Source: Proteobacteria bacterium HN_bin10 (GTDB taxonomy: Bacteria; Pseudomonadota; Alphaproteobacteria; Caulobacterales; Aquidulcibacteraceae). Taken from it: a stretch of 64,000 bases of DNA. Of the stretch, positions 32,077 to 39,752 are shown in pieces (the stretch's first letter is position 1; the number at the start of each line of letters is the position of its first letter). A program made the position numbers and the translations under genes. The notes beneath the pieces are model-generated. The model saw nothing but the letters and a program-made list of their open reading frames with translations. It was not told the DNA's origin and searched no databases. The stretch spans positions 4,778-68,777 of the forward strand of contig LWDN01000035.1 of NCBI GenBank assembly GCA_002083515.1, in the 5' to 3' direction.

Positions 32077-32145
32077 CTAAATCTCCCGCCGCGGGGCGGC
32101 GGTCGCCGGATCGCCGGTGTTCGGCGTGCCTTTCGGTTCGATCAG
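32077..32145 (-). pseudogene. Out-of-frame C-terminal remnant of the cupin gene
   Basis: In the frame shifted relative to the cupin gene, codons from 32145 to TAG at 32077 read LIEPKGTPNTGDPATAAPRREI. LIEP-x-G-T-x-NTG is the usual C-terminal end of this cupin family, so a small out-of-frame deletion (roughly six residues plus a frameshift) cut it from the main reading frame. Confidence 0.75.
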
Positions 32146-32414
32146 TGTTCGGCGTAGGGCGCGTGCTCGACGCCCTTGGGCACAACGAACACCTCGCCAG
32201 GCCCCACGGTTACGTCGCTATCGCGCAGCCGCATGATCATCTCGCCCTTGAGGACGAGGAAGAAGTCGTCGGTATCCGCATGCGCGTGCCACGGAAACTG
32301 GCCCTGGAACTTGACCACCATCAGATCGTGGCCATTGAACGCGCCGACGACGCGCGGCTGCCAGTGCCCGTCGAATTGCGAAAGCTTGTCAGCAAGATTG
32401 ATCTTGCCGGTCAT
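32142..32414 (-). CDS. Cupin-domain protein, C-terminally truncated by frameshift
   Basis: 90 residues. A single cupin barrel: HDLMVVKFQGQFPWHAHADTDDFFLVLKGEMIMRL with metal-ligand His residues in WHAHADTDDFF, and second motif GPGEVFVVPKGVEHAP. Family members usually run about 20-25 residues further. Here a TGA follows EHAPYAEH, and the missing tail is found in another frame at 32077-32145. The last cupin strand would be absent, so activity is uncertain. The substrate of the family is unknown. Confidence 0.75.
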   Translation of the reverse strand: MTGKINLADKLSQFDGHWQPRVVGAFNGHDLMVVKFQGQFPWHAHADTDDFFLVLKGEMIMRLRDSDVTVGPGEVFVVPKGVEHAPYAEH

Positions 32415-32442
32415 GCGTGTCTCCGTAAACCCACCAATACAT

Positions 32443-32546
32443 CGTCATTCCGGACACGCGAAGCGCGATCCGGAACCCAGAGGTCGCCGGCACGCCGTTT
32501 GCCCCTGGGTTCCGGGTTCAATGCTGCGCATTGCCCCGGAATGACG
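32443..32546. repeat. Dispersed palindromic repeat family A, copy 3
   Basis: About 104 bp, CGTCATTCCGG to CCGGAATGACG, nearly identical to copy 1 in its outer arms (GACACGCGAAGCGCGATCCGG and CCCCTGGGTTCCGGGTTC). It lies between rnd and the cupin gene. Confidence 0.85.
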
Positions 32547-32564
32547 AGAGGAGCTGCCGCGCCC

Positions 32565-33218
32565 TCATGCGTGCGCGAAAATGTCGGTGTCTTCCCAGCC
32601 GGCGAGGTCGAGCGCGGCGCGCGTCGGCAGGAAGTCGAAGCACGATTGCGCCACCTCGACGCGGCCTTCGCGCGCCAGCATCTCGTCGAGCTTGGCTTTC
32701 AGCGCATGCAGGTGCAGCACGTCGGAGGCGGCATAGGCGATCTGCTGATCGGAAAGCTCGGCTTGGCCCCAATCGCTCGATTGCTGCTCCTTCGACACGT
32801 CGCGCCCCAGCACCTCTTTGGTGAGATCCTTGAGGCCGTGCCGATCGGTATAGGTGCGCACCAGTTTCGAGGCGATCTTGGTGCAATAGATCGGCGTGGT
32901 GATCACTGACAGATCGCGCATGAACATCGCCACGTCGAAGCGCGCGAAGTGAAAAATCTTCAGCCGGTTGGCGTCAGTCAGCACGCGCTTCAGATTGGGC
33001 GCGTCGTAGCTGGCGCGATCGAGCTGCACCAAATGCGCCTCGCCGCCGCCGTCGGAAATCTGCACCAAGCAGAGCGGATCGCGGACCAGCGACAGCCCCA
33101 TGGTTTCGCTGTCGACCGCCACCGGCCCGTTGAAGCTGACGCCGGCGGGCAAATCGCCCTTGTGCAGATGCACGGCGATGTTCTTGCCGTCGACGGTCAG
33201 GGAGAGTTTTCGTGTCAT
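32565..33218 (-). CDS. rnd: Ribonuclease D-like 3'-5' exonuclease
   Basis: 217 residues, only the DEDDy exonuclease domain. Exo I: AVDSETMGLSL (Asp and Glu). Exo II: FHFARFDVAMF (Asp). Exo III: YAASDVLHLHAL (Tyr plus Asp). No HRDC domain follows, as in the short alphaproteobacterial form. It trims tRNA or other RNA 3' ends. In related genomes this gene directly precedes lptC; here about 8 kb intervene. Confidence 0.9.
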   Translation of the reverse strand: MTRKLSLTVDGKNIAVHLHKGDLPAGVSFNGPVAVDSETMGLSLVRDPLCLVQISDGGGEAHLVQLDRASYDAPNLKRVLTDANRLKIFHFARFDVAMFMRDLSVITTPIYCTKIASKLVRTYTDRHGLKDLTKEVLGRDVSKEQQSSDWGQAELSDQQIAYAASDVLHLHALKAKLDEMLAREGRVEVAQSCFDFLPTRAALDLAGWEDTDIFAHA

Positions 33219-33273
33219 GGGGCGCGGGCTTAGTGGAATTTGCGAGCTAGGGCTAGCGGCGCCTATCAAATCG

Positions 33274-33406
33274 CCTCGCCCTTGATGGGCGAGGTGGCCG
33301 CGAAGCGGCCGGAGTGGGTGGCGGCTCAGTCCTGCGAACATTTGCGCCATCACCCACTCAGCCAACGCGCTGCGCGCGCTGACAGCTCGCCCATCGAGGG
33401 CGAGCA
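33274..33406. repeat. Palindromic repeat element, family C
   Basis: The left end CTCGCCCTTGATGGGCGAG and the right end GCTCGCCCATCGAGGGCGAGC are hairpins and complements of one another. Inside lie GTGGCCGCGAAGCGGCC and paired GAGTGGGTG / CACCCACTC arms. One copy is seen in this window, filling the gap between rnd and the TonB receptor. Confidence 0.7.
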
Positions 33407-33412
33407 GGGGTC

Positions 33413-35383
33413 TTACTGCCGCAGGACTACGCCGATGCGGAACGAACGCGGCGGGCCGAAGCTTTCTACGCCATCGGCGGTTTCCGCCGTCTCGATGGCG
33501 GCGTCGAGCGCATTGTCGAGGGCGGCGAACGCGATGACGCCATCCGCTAGGCGCTGCTCGGCGCGCAAATCGAGCACCGTAGCGGCGCTCAGCTGGCGCA
33601 AATTGAGATCGTCCTCGAAGCGTGCGCTTTCGAAGATGACGGAAGCCGCCAACATCGTTGTCTCGGTGAAGCGCCACTCGACGCCGCCGCTTGCGCTCCA
33701 TTCCGGTGACTGCGCCGGGCGCAGACCGGAGAGCGGGCCGCTGTCGAACGCGGCGTCGGTGAGATTGAGCGCCGCGCGCCAGCTCAGCCGCGCGCTCCAA
33801 TCGCCATGCGCCTGCGCCTCCAGACCGAACGCTTCGATGACGCCGGCATTCTGCCGTTGCCGATAGGCGCCGCCTGCGGGCACGAACACGCCGGGCGGAA
33901 ACACGCCGGGCCCCGCGCCCAGAGTGACATTCACGATGGCGTCTTCGAGCCGCGTGGCGAACAGGCCCACGTCCCACGCCCACGCATCATGCGCGCCGCC
34001 GACGCCGAGATCGGCGCCAGCGATGCGCTCGGCCTCGAGCGCGGCGTTCGCCTCGGTCACGTCATTGCCGACGCGGAAGGGGCGGTGCAGTTCGTTCAAG
34101 GTCGGCGGACGGAAGCCGGCATAGGTCGCGCCGCGCAGATAGAGATCGCCGAAATCGCGGCGCAGGCCGAAGCGCGCTGTCGGCGCAATCGTTTCCGCGT
34201 CTTCGGGAAACACTTGCAAAGTTGGCGCGCCAGTCAGGATCAGGCGCTCGATGCGGGAGGCGTCCCAGGTGCGCGTGAGGTCGGCGCGCACGCCGCCGGT
34301 GAAGAGCCAATCGCCTGCCTCGCGCCAGCCTTCGACATAGACGCCAGCCGTCAGCGTGCGCCCGCCGGCCACGCGACTGCGTGTGAATTGCCCGCCCGCG
34401 AACGCGAACCGTTCGCGCGTCTCGCCGTCGGCGGCGCGCACATCGGCGCCGAGTTCGAGCCCGTGCGCATCGCCGCTCCAGCGCACAGCCGCATTGCCGC
34501 CGAACCCAAGAGCGGGCGTTTCGTACTGTTCGTTGGCCGGCGTCGTCGTGCTGCGGTCGGGTGCGACGGCGACCGAGGCGTTGTAGAGATCGGACGCCAT
34601 CGCCCAGGTTTGCACGCGCCAGGCGAATGGTCCTTCGGGCGAAGCCAGGGTCAGGCTCAAGCTCGCGCCATCGGAAACAGATTCAGCGCCGGCCAACCCC
34701 GCGCCGCGGCTCTCTGAGTATCCGCCGAGCCGCAGCGAGAGCACGCGCCCGGCATCGCGCCACTCCGCGCGCGCAACGCCGGCAATGGAGTCTGACCAGA
34801 GCGGCGTATCGGCGGCGCCGCGTCCATCGCGCACCGGAATCCAGCCGTCTTCGGCTTGCGCCGTGCCCGCGAGCATGAGCGACCATGCCTCGTTCCGTGC
34901 TTCGCCGATTCCGGCCGCGCGCACATAGCCGCGTTCGCCGCCCTCCAACGACAGCACGGCGCCCGGCTCGCGCCGTTCTTGCAATTGCACGGCGCCGGTG
35001 AGTGCGCCCGCGCCATACGGTCCAGCGCCGGCGCCCCGCAGCACCGTGGCGCGCGCAATCGTCTCCAGCGGAACCGCACCCCAGATCACCCAGCCGCCGA
35101 ACGGATCGTTCAGCGGCTGGCCGTCGAGCGTCACCAGCGCCCGTCCGGCGCCGGAGGGCGCGGACGCCCGTATCGACAGTCCTTGAATGGTCGGGTTCGC
35201 CGCGGCGCTATCGTTGCGGCGGAATGTCGAAACCCCCGGCGCCGAGCGCAGCGCTTCATCCAATCGCGTCGCCGTCTCCAGCACCACCGGATCGATCTCA
35301 TAGGCGGAATAGGCAGCTTCGCCCGCCGCCTCAGGCAAGCGCGGCGCGACGATGACAATGTCTGTGTCGGCAGTTTGATCCAT
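33413..35383 (-). CDS. TonB-dependent outer-membrane receptor lacking a signal peptide
   Basis: 656 residues. A TonB-box-like DIVIVAPRL is followed by a plug domain (TRLDEALRSAPGVSTFRRNDSAAANPTIQGLSIR, ALVTLDGQPLNDPFGG, VLRGAGAGPYGAGALTGAVQL) and a 22-strand-type barrel ending SFRIGVVLRQ. The protein starts MDQTADTD, exactly where a mature N-terminus after signal-peptide cleavage would lie. Upstream is palindromic repeat A4, so the signal sequence seems to have been lost or replaced. It may not reach the outer membrane. Substrate (siderophore, cobalamin or other) cannot be told. Confidence 0.85.
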   Translation of the reverse strand: MDQTADTDIVIVAPRLPEAAGEAAYSAYEIDPVVLETATRLDEALRSAPGVSTFRRNDSAAANPTIQGLSIRASAPSGAGRALVTLDGQPLNDPFGGWVIWGAVPLETIARATVLRGAGAGPYGAGALTGAVQLQERREPGAVLSLEGGERGYVRAAGIGEARNEAWSLMLAGTAQAEDGWIPVRDGRGAADTPLWSDSIAGVARAEWRDAGRVLSLRLGGYSESRGAGLAGAESVSDGASLSLTLASPEGPFAWRVQTWAMASDLYNASVAVAPDRSTTTPANEQYETPALGFGGNAAVRWSGDAHGLELGADVRAADGETRERFAFAGGQFTRSRVAGGRTLTAGVYVEGWREAGDWLFTGGVRADLTRTWDASRIERLILTGAPTLQVFPEDAETIAPTARFGLRRDFGDLYLRGATYAGFRPPTLNELHRPFRVGNDVTEANAALEAERIAGADLGVGGAHDAWAWDVGLFATRLEDAIVNVTLGAGPGVFPPGVFVPAGGAYRQRQNAGVIEAFGLEAQAHGDWSARLSWRAALNLTDAAFDSGPLSGLRPAQSPEWSASGGVEWRFTETTMLAASVIFESARFEDDLNLRQLSAATVLDLRAEQRLADGVIAFAALDNALDAAIETAETADGVESFGPPRSFRIGVVLRQ

Positions 35384-35404
35384 GAACTTTCCGCGAACCT
35401 CATT

Positions 35405-35514
35405 CGTCATTCCGGGGCTCAGCGAAGCTGAGAACCCGGAATCTAGGGGCCGACATGCAGTCCTGTCACCTTCTGGCTTCCGGGTTCATCGCTGCGCGAT
35501 GCCCCGGAATGACG
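35405..35514. repeat. Dispersed palindromic repeat family A, copy 4
   Basis: About 110 bp, CGTCATTCCGG to CCGGAATGACG, with GCTTCCGGGTTCATCGCTGC shared with copy 1. It sits directly at the 5' end of the TonB receptor gene and supplies an alternative in-frame ATG (35410). Confidence 0.85.
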
Positions 35515-35521
35515 AGAGAGA

Positions 35522-37282
35522 TCAGCGTCGCGGTCCGTCGAGCGCTTCATAAGTCACCAGCGTAAAGCGCGTGCGTTCGCTCTCGCGCATGCGCTGAGCG
35601 ATGACCTCGTGCAGGTCCGGGCGCCACACCGCCCAGCGATCGACGAAGGCGTTGGCGGCGTTGCGGTCGCCGGCGCGCTGGATCGCCAGCACTTCGCGCA
35701 GCAGGCTGGTCACCGCTTCGGGATAGCGGCGATAGTCGATGCGCAGGCGTCCGTTCTCGAAGCGCAGCGCGCCGCGATCCAAGAACCAGTTCCACTGCAT
35801 CAGCTGCATGGTGTTGTAAGGTTGCTCGCGGCGCGGCCGGTTCTTCTGCAGCACGCGGCGAATGCCCGAGGCGTAAATGCCGCGCAGCTGCGCGTCGGTG
35901 AGCCGCCCGCGCTCGCGCAGGATGCGCGCCGAGGTGAGCGAGACGAGATCGGCCTTCATCTCCTCTAGGAGATCGGCGGTGTCTTCGAGCGCGGCGTCGA
36001 GATCGCGCCCGTCGGAGGTCTGATCGACGCCGAGATAGTGGCCGATCTCGTGCCAGAGCGTGCGGTAGAAGCCGCCCTCGGGCGTCAGATCGCCGGCCTG
36101 CTCGCCGACCACGGCCGCAGCGAAGGCGCGCTGGGTCTCGGCGAAAATCTCATCGCTCAGCAGGATGTTGCCGCGCATCAGGATGGTGCGGCCGTACTGG
36201 CGCGCCAGATAGGCTTCGTTGGGCAGGATAGTCGCGGTGTTGGCGCCGCGCGCCTGACCGAAATCGGCGATGACGTTGTAGACGCCAACCGGAATGTCGC
36301 TGCGCACCTCGCGATGATGCGCGTAGGGGAGCGCATTCTCGACGACCTGGATATCAGCGAGCGCCGCTTGCAATTCGTCGCTGCGGGCGCGGTCGCGCAC
36401 CAGCAGCGAAAGCGAGAAGAAGGTCTTCACGCCATAGAGCGCATCGTCATAGGTCTCGTAGGCGCCGATCTGGGCGTTGAGGTTGCCGGTGAAATCGCCC
36501 GTCACCCAGGCGGCGTCGCCGCCCTCGTAATCGTCGGCCAGCAGGTCGCGTGCGCGCAAACGCAAATAGCGCGCGAACGCCGGATCGTCTGTCTCCATAA
36601 CCCGCGCTGCGCCATGCAGCCGCTCGTAGATGAACATGATGTCGTCGGCGTAGGCGATAGAATAGGGCACGGCGAGATAGTCGGTGCTGTCGACGATTCG
36701 CACCCAGATGCCGGGATGCAGCGTCTGCAGCGCCGGATAGCGCCGCAAAACCGCCCGCACGCGCTCGCGGTTCTCGGGCGTCGCGGGCCAGACCACGCTG
36801 CGATCGTCCAGGAGTTCATCGCGCCGTCTCGGGTTCGCGGCGAGAAAGGCGTCGAAGGCCTCGCGGGTCGTGCCCGGCGGATAGACATTACGCGCCGGCG
36901 TTTCGGGCGCGACGGTCAGGAACGGTTCGCGGGTGTTGTCGAGCGTGGTGGCGATCGGCCCGGAATTCAAGCGGAAAAGATCGTTCTCGGCGCGCAGCTC
37001 CGGATGCGCCGCGAGAAAGTCCGCCGCCGCCAGCCCCTCGGGATGCCGCTGCGCGATGTACAGCCGGTGCATGCGCTCGCCGGCCGCGAGCAGATCCCGT
37101 ACGGCCACTTCTTCGCTTGGCGTCAACGCCGAAAGATCGGGCGCCAGATGCAGGCGCTGCGTTCGTTGCAGGATCGCCTCGGCCCGCGCCGGATCGAGCG
37201 CCGGCGCCAGATTGGCCGGAGCGGAGGGCGCGGTGGCGCAGGCGGCGAGGCCCAAGGCCAGGGCGAAGCTCAGATTTTTCAT
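35522..37282 (-). CDS. M49-like (dipeptidyl-peptidase III superfamily) zinc metallopeptidase, lipoprotein
   Basis: 586 residues with lipoprotein signal MKNLSFALALGLAAC. The zinc site is H411-E-I-G-H415 plus an EEMKAD motif (E440/E441) 25-30 residues later, matching the spacing and second-Glu motif of M49 peptidases. It has a plain HExxH instead of the HExxxH of classical DPP III. The N-terminal half has FRLNSGPIATTLDNTREPFL. It likely removes dipeptides in the periplasm, anchored by lipid. Assignment to M49 is by motif and size only. Confidence 0.7.
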   Translation of the reverse strand: MKNLSFALALGLAACATAPSAPANLAPALDPARAEAILQRTQRLHLAPDLSALTPSEEVAVRDLLAAGERMHRLYIAQRHPEGLAAADFLAAHPELRAENDLFRLNSGPIATTLDNTREPFLTVAPETPARNVYPPGTTREAFDAFLAANPRRRDELLDDRSVVWPATPENRERVRAVLRRYPALQTLHPGIWVRIVDSTDYLAVPYSIAYADDIMFIYERLHGAARVMETDDPAFARYLRLRARDLLADDYEGGDAAWVTGDFTGNLNAQIGAYETYDDALYGVKTFFSLSLLVRDRARSDELQAALADIQVVENALPYAHHREVRSDIPVGVYNVIADFGQARGANTATILPNEAYLARQYGRTILMRGNILLSDEIFAETQRAFAAAVVGEQAGDLTPEGGFYRTLWHEIGHYLGVDQTSDGRDLDAALEDTADLLEEMKADLVSLTSARILRERGRLTDAQLRGIYASGIRRVLQKNRPRREQPYNTMQLMQWNWFLDRGALRFENGRLRIDYRRYPEAVTSLLREVLAIQRAGDRNAANAFVDRWAVWRPDLHEVIAQRMRESERTRFTLVTYEALDGPRR

Positions 37283-37479
37283 GGGAGTGGCGTAGCACGC
37301 GCGCTCACCCGCGCCAAAGCGGCGTCAATGGGGAGGCGGATTTCAAGGTTGGATGGGGGCTGATGTCAGCCTGCCGCCGATGCGTGGATGCCCGTCGGCG
37401 ACACCGGCAAGATCGCCGACGGCCTGTGCGATCGCCGAATTGCCCGGAAAAGGCAACGGCAAGGCAAATCTGACCGCGT

Positions 37480-37493
37480 TTGATGTCCATCAA
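37480..37493. promoter_or_regulatory. FNR/DNR-type box upstream of moaA
   Basis: TTGAT-GTCC-ATCAA, a perfect match to the TTGAT-N4-ATCAA consensus of Crp/Fnr regulators. A start site 41.5 bp downstream would fall near 37528, just before the structured leader. It ties moaA to low-oxygen control by the regulator encoded next door. Confidence 0.8.
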
Positions 37494-37542
37494 CGCGTTG
37501 ATGTTTGAGCATCAATGCAACGCAAAAAAGGCGGCCACACAT

Positions 37543-37697
37543 TTGGGCTGCTCCGAGCCCTGGCGCCTAAGGCTCCCTTTTTGATGCGATGGCGCCATGG
37601 CCGAGCGCGGCGGGCCGATGAATGGGTCAAAGGCCTGCCGCGCCAAGGGAGGCGCGCGGAAACGCCGTCTCCTCCCGTGTTTGGAAAGGGGCGGCGG
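37543..37697 (+). ncRNA. Candidate molybdenum-cofactor (Moco) riboswitch
   Basis: The leader begins CTCCGAGCCC (37551-37560) and contains a 12-bp perfect stem, 37605-37616 paired with 37632-37643. A GGAAAC-capped small hairpin (37656-37665, GCG-GAAA-CGC) follows, then CCTCCCG...GGAAAGGGG running into the GTG start. GAAA tetraloop plus CCTCCCG/GGAAAGG next to a moaA start is the pattern of the Moco RNA family as I remember it. The final GGAAAGGGG is also the ribosome-binding site, so ligand binding could hide it. It has not been matched to a covariance model. Confidence 0.45.
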
Positions 37698-37698
37698 C

Positions 37699-38676
37699 GT
37701 GCAGCGACTTCAAGACGGTTTCGGCCGTCGTTTCCCGTACTTGCGGCTATCGATCACCGAGGCGTGCAATTTTCGCTGCACCTATTGCTTGCCCAACGGG
37801 TACCGAAAGTCGGCGCCGCACGATTTCCTTTCGGTCGATGAAGTATCGCGGCTCGTTCGCGCTTTTCACGCGCTTGGCGTCCGAAAAGTGCGGCTTACGG
37901 GCGGCGAGCCGAGCGTACGCAGAGATCTGACGGCAATCATCGCGGCGGTCGCGGCTACGGGCGTTGAGAAGGTGGCGCTGACAACAAACGGATGGCGCCT
38001 GGCGCGCGACCTACATGACTGGGTGCAAGCTGGACTCACGCACTTGAACGTGAGTGTCGACAGCCTCGACCCTTCCGTCTTCGCGCGTGTGACGGGCCAT
38101 GACAGACTTACGGACGTGCTCGCCGGCGTCGATGCTGCACTGGCGTGTTCGCAACCCAAGGTGAAGCTGAACGCGGTTTTGCTTCGCGACACCTTGGCAG
38201 GGGGATTCGACGCGTACGCATCGTTCCTGATGGATCGGGCGATCAGCGTGCGCTTCATCGAGTTGATGCGCACCCGCGACAATGCAGCTTTCTTCGCGGC
38301 GCAGCATGTCGCGGGACCCGAGTTGCGGAACTGGCTAAGCGAACGGGGTTGGTCACCGGTCGCGCGTCACTACGACGATGGCCCCGCGATGGAGTTCTCA
38401 CATCCCCACTATCGAGGCCGCTTCGGTTTGATTGCGCCGTATGCGCCCGGATTTTGCGATAGCTGCAACCGGCTGCGCGTGACGGCGCGCGGCAAGCTGC
38501 GCCTTTGCCTGTTTGGCGAAGGCGGCGTGGATCTGCGCGATTTGCTGCAGAGCCGCGCAGACAGCGCCGCGCTTCAAGCGCGCATTCGCGGCGCTCTCCA
38601 CGCAAAGCCCGCGGCGCATCGGCTTCGCGAAGGCATCTCCGGAGATACGCGCCAGCTGGCTGACGTCGGCGGCTAA
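37699..38676 (+). CDS. moaA: GTP 3',8-cyclase MoaA
   Basis: 325 residues from GTG. Radical-SAM cluster C23-x3-C27-x2-C30 (CNFRCTYC), GGEPSVRRDL for SAM binding, and the C-terminal second 4Fe-4S site CDSCNRLRVTARGKLRLCLF. The protein ends in a Gly-Gly tail (ADVGG) needed for catalysis. It makes the first pterin intermediate of molybdenum cofactor from GTP. The GTG at 37699 has GGAAAGGGG 8 bp upstream; a longer frame from 37597 would read through the structured leader. It converges (4-bp overlap) with the Crp/Fnr regulator. Confidence 0.95.
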   Translation: MQRLQDGFGRRFPYLRLSITEACNFRCTYCLPNGYRKSAPHDFLSVDEVSRLVRAFHALGVRKVRLTGGEPSVRRDLTAIIAAVAATGVEKVALTTNGWRLARDLHDWVQAGLTHLNVSVDSLDPSVFARVTGHDRLTDVLAGVDAALACSQPKVKLNAVLLRDTLAGGFDAYASFLMDRAISVRFIELMRTRDNAAFFAAQHVAGPELRNWLSERGWSPVARHYDDGPAMEFSHPHYRGRFGLIAPYAPGFCDSCNRLRVTARGKLRLCLFGEGGVDLRDLLQSRADSAALQARIRGALHAKPAAHRLREGISGDTRQLADVGG

Positions 38677-39440
38677 GCGGCGCCGGCGCGTTGATGCTCC
38701 GTCGACCATACTTCTGCATCCGCCTCGGCCAGAAGGGGCGCACGCGGCGCATAATTGTCGATCAGCGGATCGGGCCGAGCTAAGCGCTCGAGGTCACGTA
38801 GTTTGCCCAGGCGGACGTCCGCTCCGTTCACCTCAACGCCATAGCCGCCCAGCGTCGCGAAGGCGCGCGACAAGTTTTCGGGCGTCATGCCAAGGAGCGC
38901 GGCCAACACGCGTTTCTCGTGCGGCAAATGAATCTTCTCGCCCCCGCCGGACTTCGCGCGCAAGGTGAGCAGATAGTTGGCAAGGCGCTCGACGCCGCCG
39001 CGCAGCTTCTGGTTCTTGATCGTGCGTACAAGGCCACGATAGCAGCCTGACAGTTCGCGCGCGATGGCGACCGCGAACGCAGAATCCTCAGCCATATTCT
39101 GACGAATGGCGTCACCGGAAATCATGAGAATTTCACAGCGCTCCAGTGTCCGTGCGGACATCAGCGCATCGGCGTCGAGGACCACCGCCGCCAGGATGAA
39201 GGTCGAAACGGGACGCAGGATCGTCAGCGTGGTTTCTTTATCCTTCCAGGTGCCCTGCAATTCGACTTGCCCCTCGAGCAAGACGTAAAGGAAATCAACC
39301 GGGTCGCCTTCGAGCAGCAACGTCGTGTTTGCCGGAAAACGCTGGAGGTAGGCCGTGCCGGTGACGCGGCCGAAGGTATCGTCGCTGACGTTGGCGAATA
39401 TGGGCAGGGCGCGAACTTTCGGGGCGTCGGTGGGGCGCAT
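38673..39440 (-). CDS. Crp/Fnr-family transcriptional regulator of the nitrate island
   Basis: 255 residues. Cyclic-nucleotide-like sensor barrel (about 5-120), long dimer helix, and HTH with recognition helix MTPENLSRAFATL, whose E--SR residues recognise TTGAT half-sites. No N-terminal Cys cluster is present, so it is not an FNR-type iron-sulphur oxygen sensor; DNR/NnrR/NarR-like sensing of NO, nitrite or redox is more likely. The ATG at 39440 has a strong GGGAGGA site. A TTGAT-type box lies 57 bp upstream, suggesting autoregulation. The tail of about 50 residues after the HTH is unusually long. Confidence 0.87.
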   Translation of the reverse strand: MRPTDAPKVRALPIFANVSDDTFGRVTGTAYLQRFPANTTLLLEGDPVDFLYVLLEGQVELQGTWKDKETTLTILRPVSTFILAAVVLDADALMSARTLERCEILMISGDAIRQNMAEDSAFAVAIARELSGCYRGLVRTIKNQKLRGGVERLANYLLTLRAKSGGGEKIHLPHEKRVLAALLGMTPENLSRAFATLGGYGVEVNGADVRLGKLRDLERLARPDPLIDNYAPRAPLLAEADAEVWSTEHQRAGAA

Positions 39441-39490
39441 GAATTCCTCCCTCTCGAGATTCATGGATACGCCGCGCGCTCACGTGCGTC

Positions 39491-39504
39491 TTGATTTCCG
39501 TCAA
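39491..39504. promoter_or_regulatory. FNR/DNR-type box, regulator promoter
   Basis: TTGAT-TTCC-GTCAA, one mismatch to the consensus. Its centre is 57 bp from the regulator's ATG, which puts a class-II start about 16 bp before the start codon. Confidence 0.75.
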
Positions 39505-39542
39505 ATCCGTGAGCGGCCCGATGGAGAATCGGCGGCGCCGAG

Positions 39543-39556
39543 TTGACCGAAATCAA
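39543..39556. promoter_or_regulatory. FNR/DNR-type box, distal narK site
   Basis: TTGAC-CGAA-ATCAA, one mismatch to the consensus, 197 bp before the narK start and about 100 bp from the regulator's. It could be an upstream helper site for either gene. Confidence 0.7.
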
Positions 39557-39657
39557 GCGATGCGGGCGGCTATCGCAATCGAAGGCCAGAAATTGGCCCG
39601 GCTGCGGCCTCGCGCAATTGCGGCGGCCAATTATTTCGCTCGTTTGAGGTTTGCCGC

Positions 39658-39671
39658 TTAACGCAAATCAA
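39658..39671 (+). promoter_or_regulatory. FNR/DNR-type box with -10, narK promoter
   Basis: TTAAC-GCAA-ATCAA. The centre is 41.5 bp before a start near 39706, and a -10-like CATGCT (39694-39699) fits that spacing, the class-II activator geometry. It lies about 82 bp before the narK ATG. Confidence 0.6.
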
Positions 39672-39752
39672 GCGCCGCTTCGCGCGCGCACGCCATGCTG
39701 CGGCCCACCAGAGAGATCGACCCCGCGAGGGTTGAGCAAAGGGGCGAAGATC

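Larger units (their letters stand above)
37283..37698. other. 416-bp non-coding region upstream of moaA
   Basis: No protein gene is supported. It holds an FNR-type box (37480-37493), a second inverted repeat with the wrong spacing (37498-37515), and a strongly structured GC-rich leader (about 37543-37697) just before moaA. The left 190 bp contain a GTCGGCGA...GATCGCCGAC inverted repeat and no clear promoter for the metallopeptidase gene. Confidence 0.6.
39441..39752. other. 312-bp divergent control region, regulator/narK
   Basis: Non-coding region between the Crp/Fnr regulator and narK. It contains three sites resembling FNR boxes at 39491-39504, 39543-39556 and 39658-39671, listed separately. 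No gene is supported. Confidence 0.8.

Noticed and set aside
37498..37515. TTGATG-N6-CATCAA inverted repeat as a second FNR box
   Set aside because: The half-sites are separated by 8 bases (TTGAT-N8-ATCAA) and not 4, so it does not fit Crp/Fnr spacing, although it lies beside a perfect box.
39441..39752. Sigma-54 promoter for narK
   Set aside because: TGGC-rich segments occur, but no TGGCAC-N5-TTGC spacing was found.
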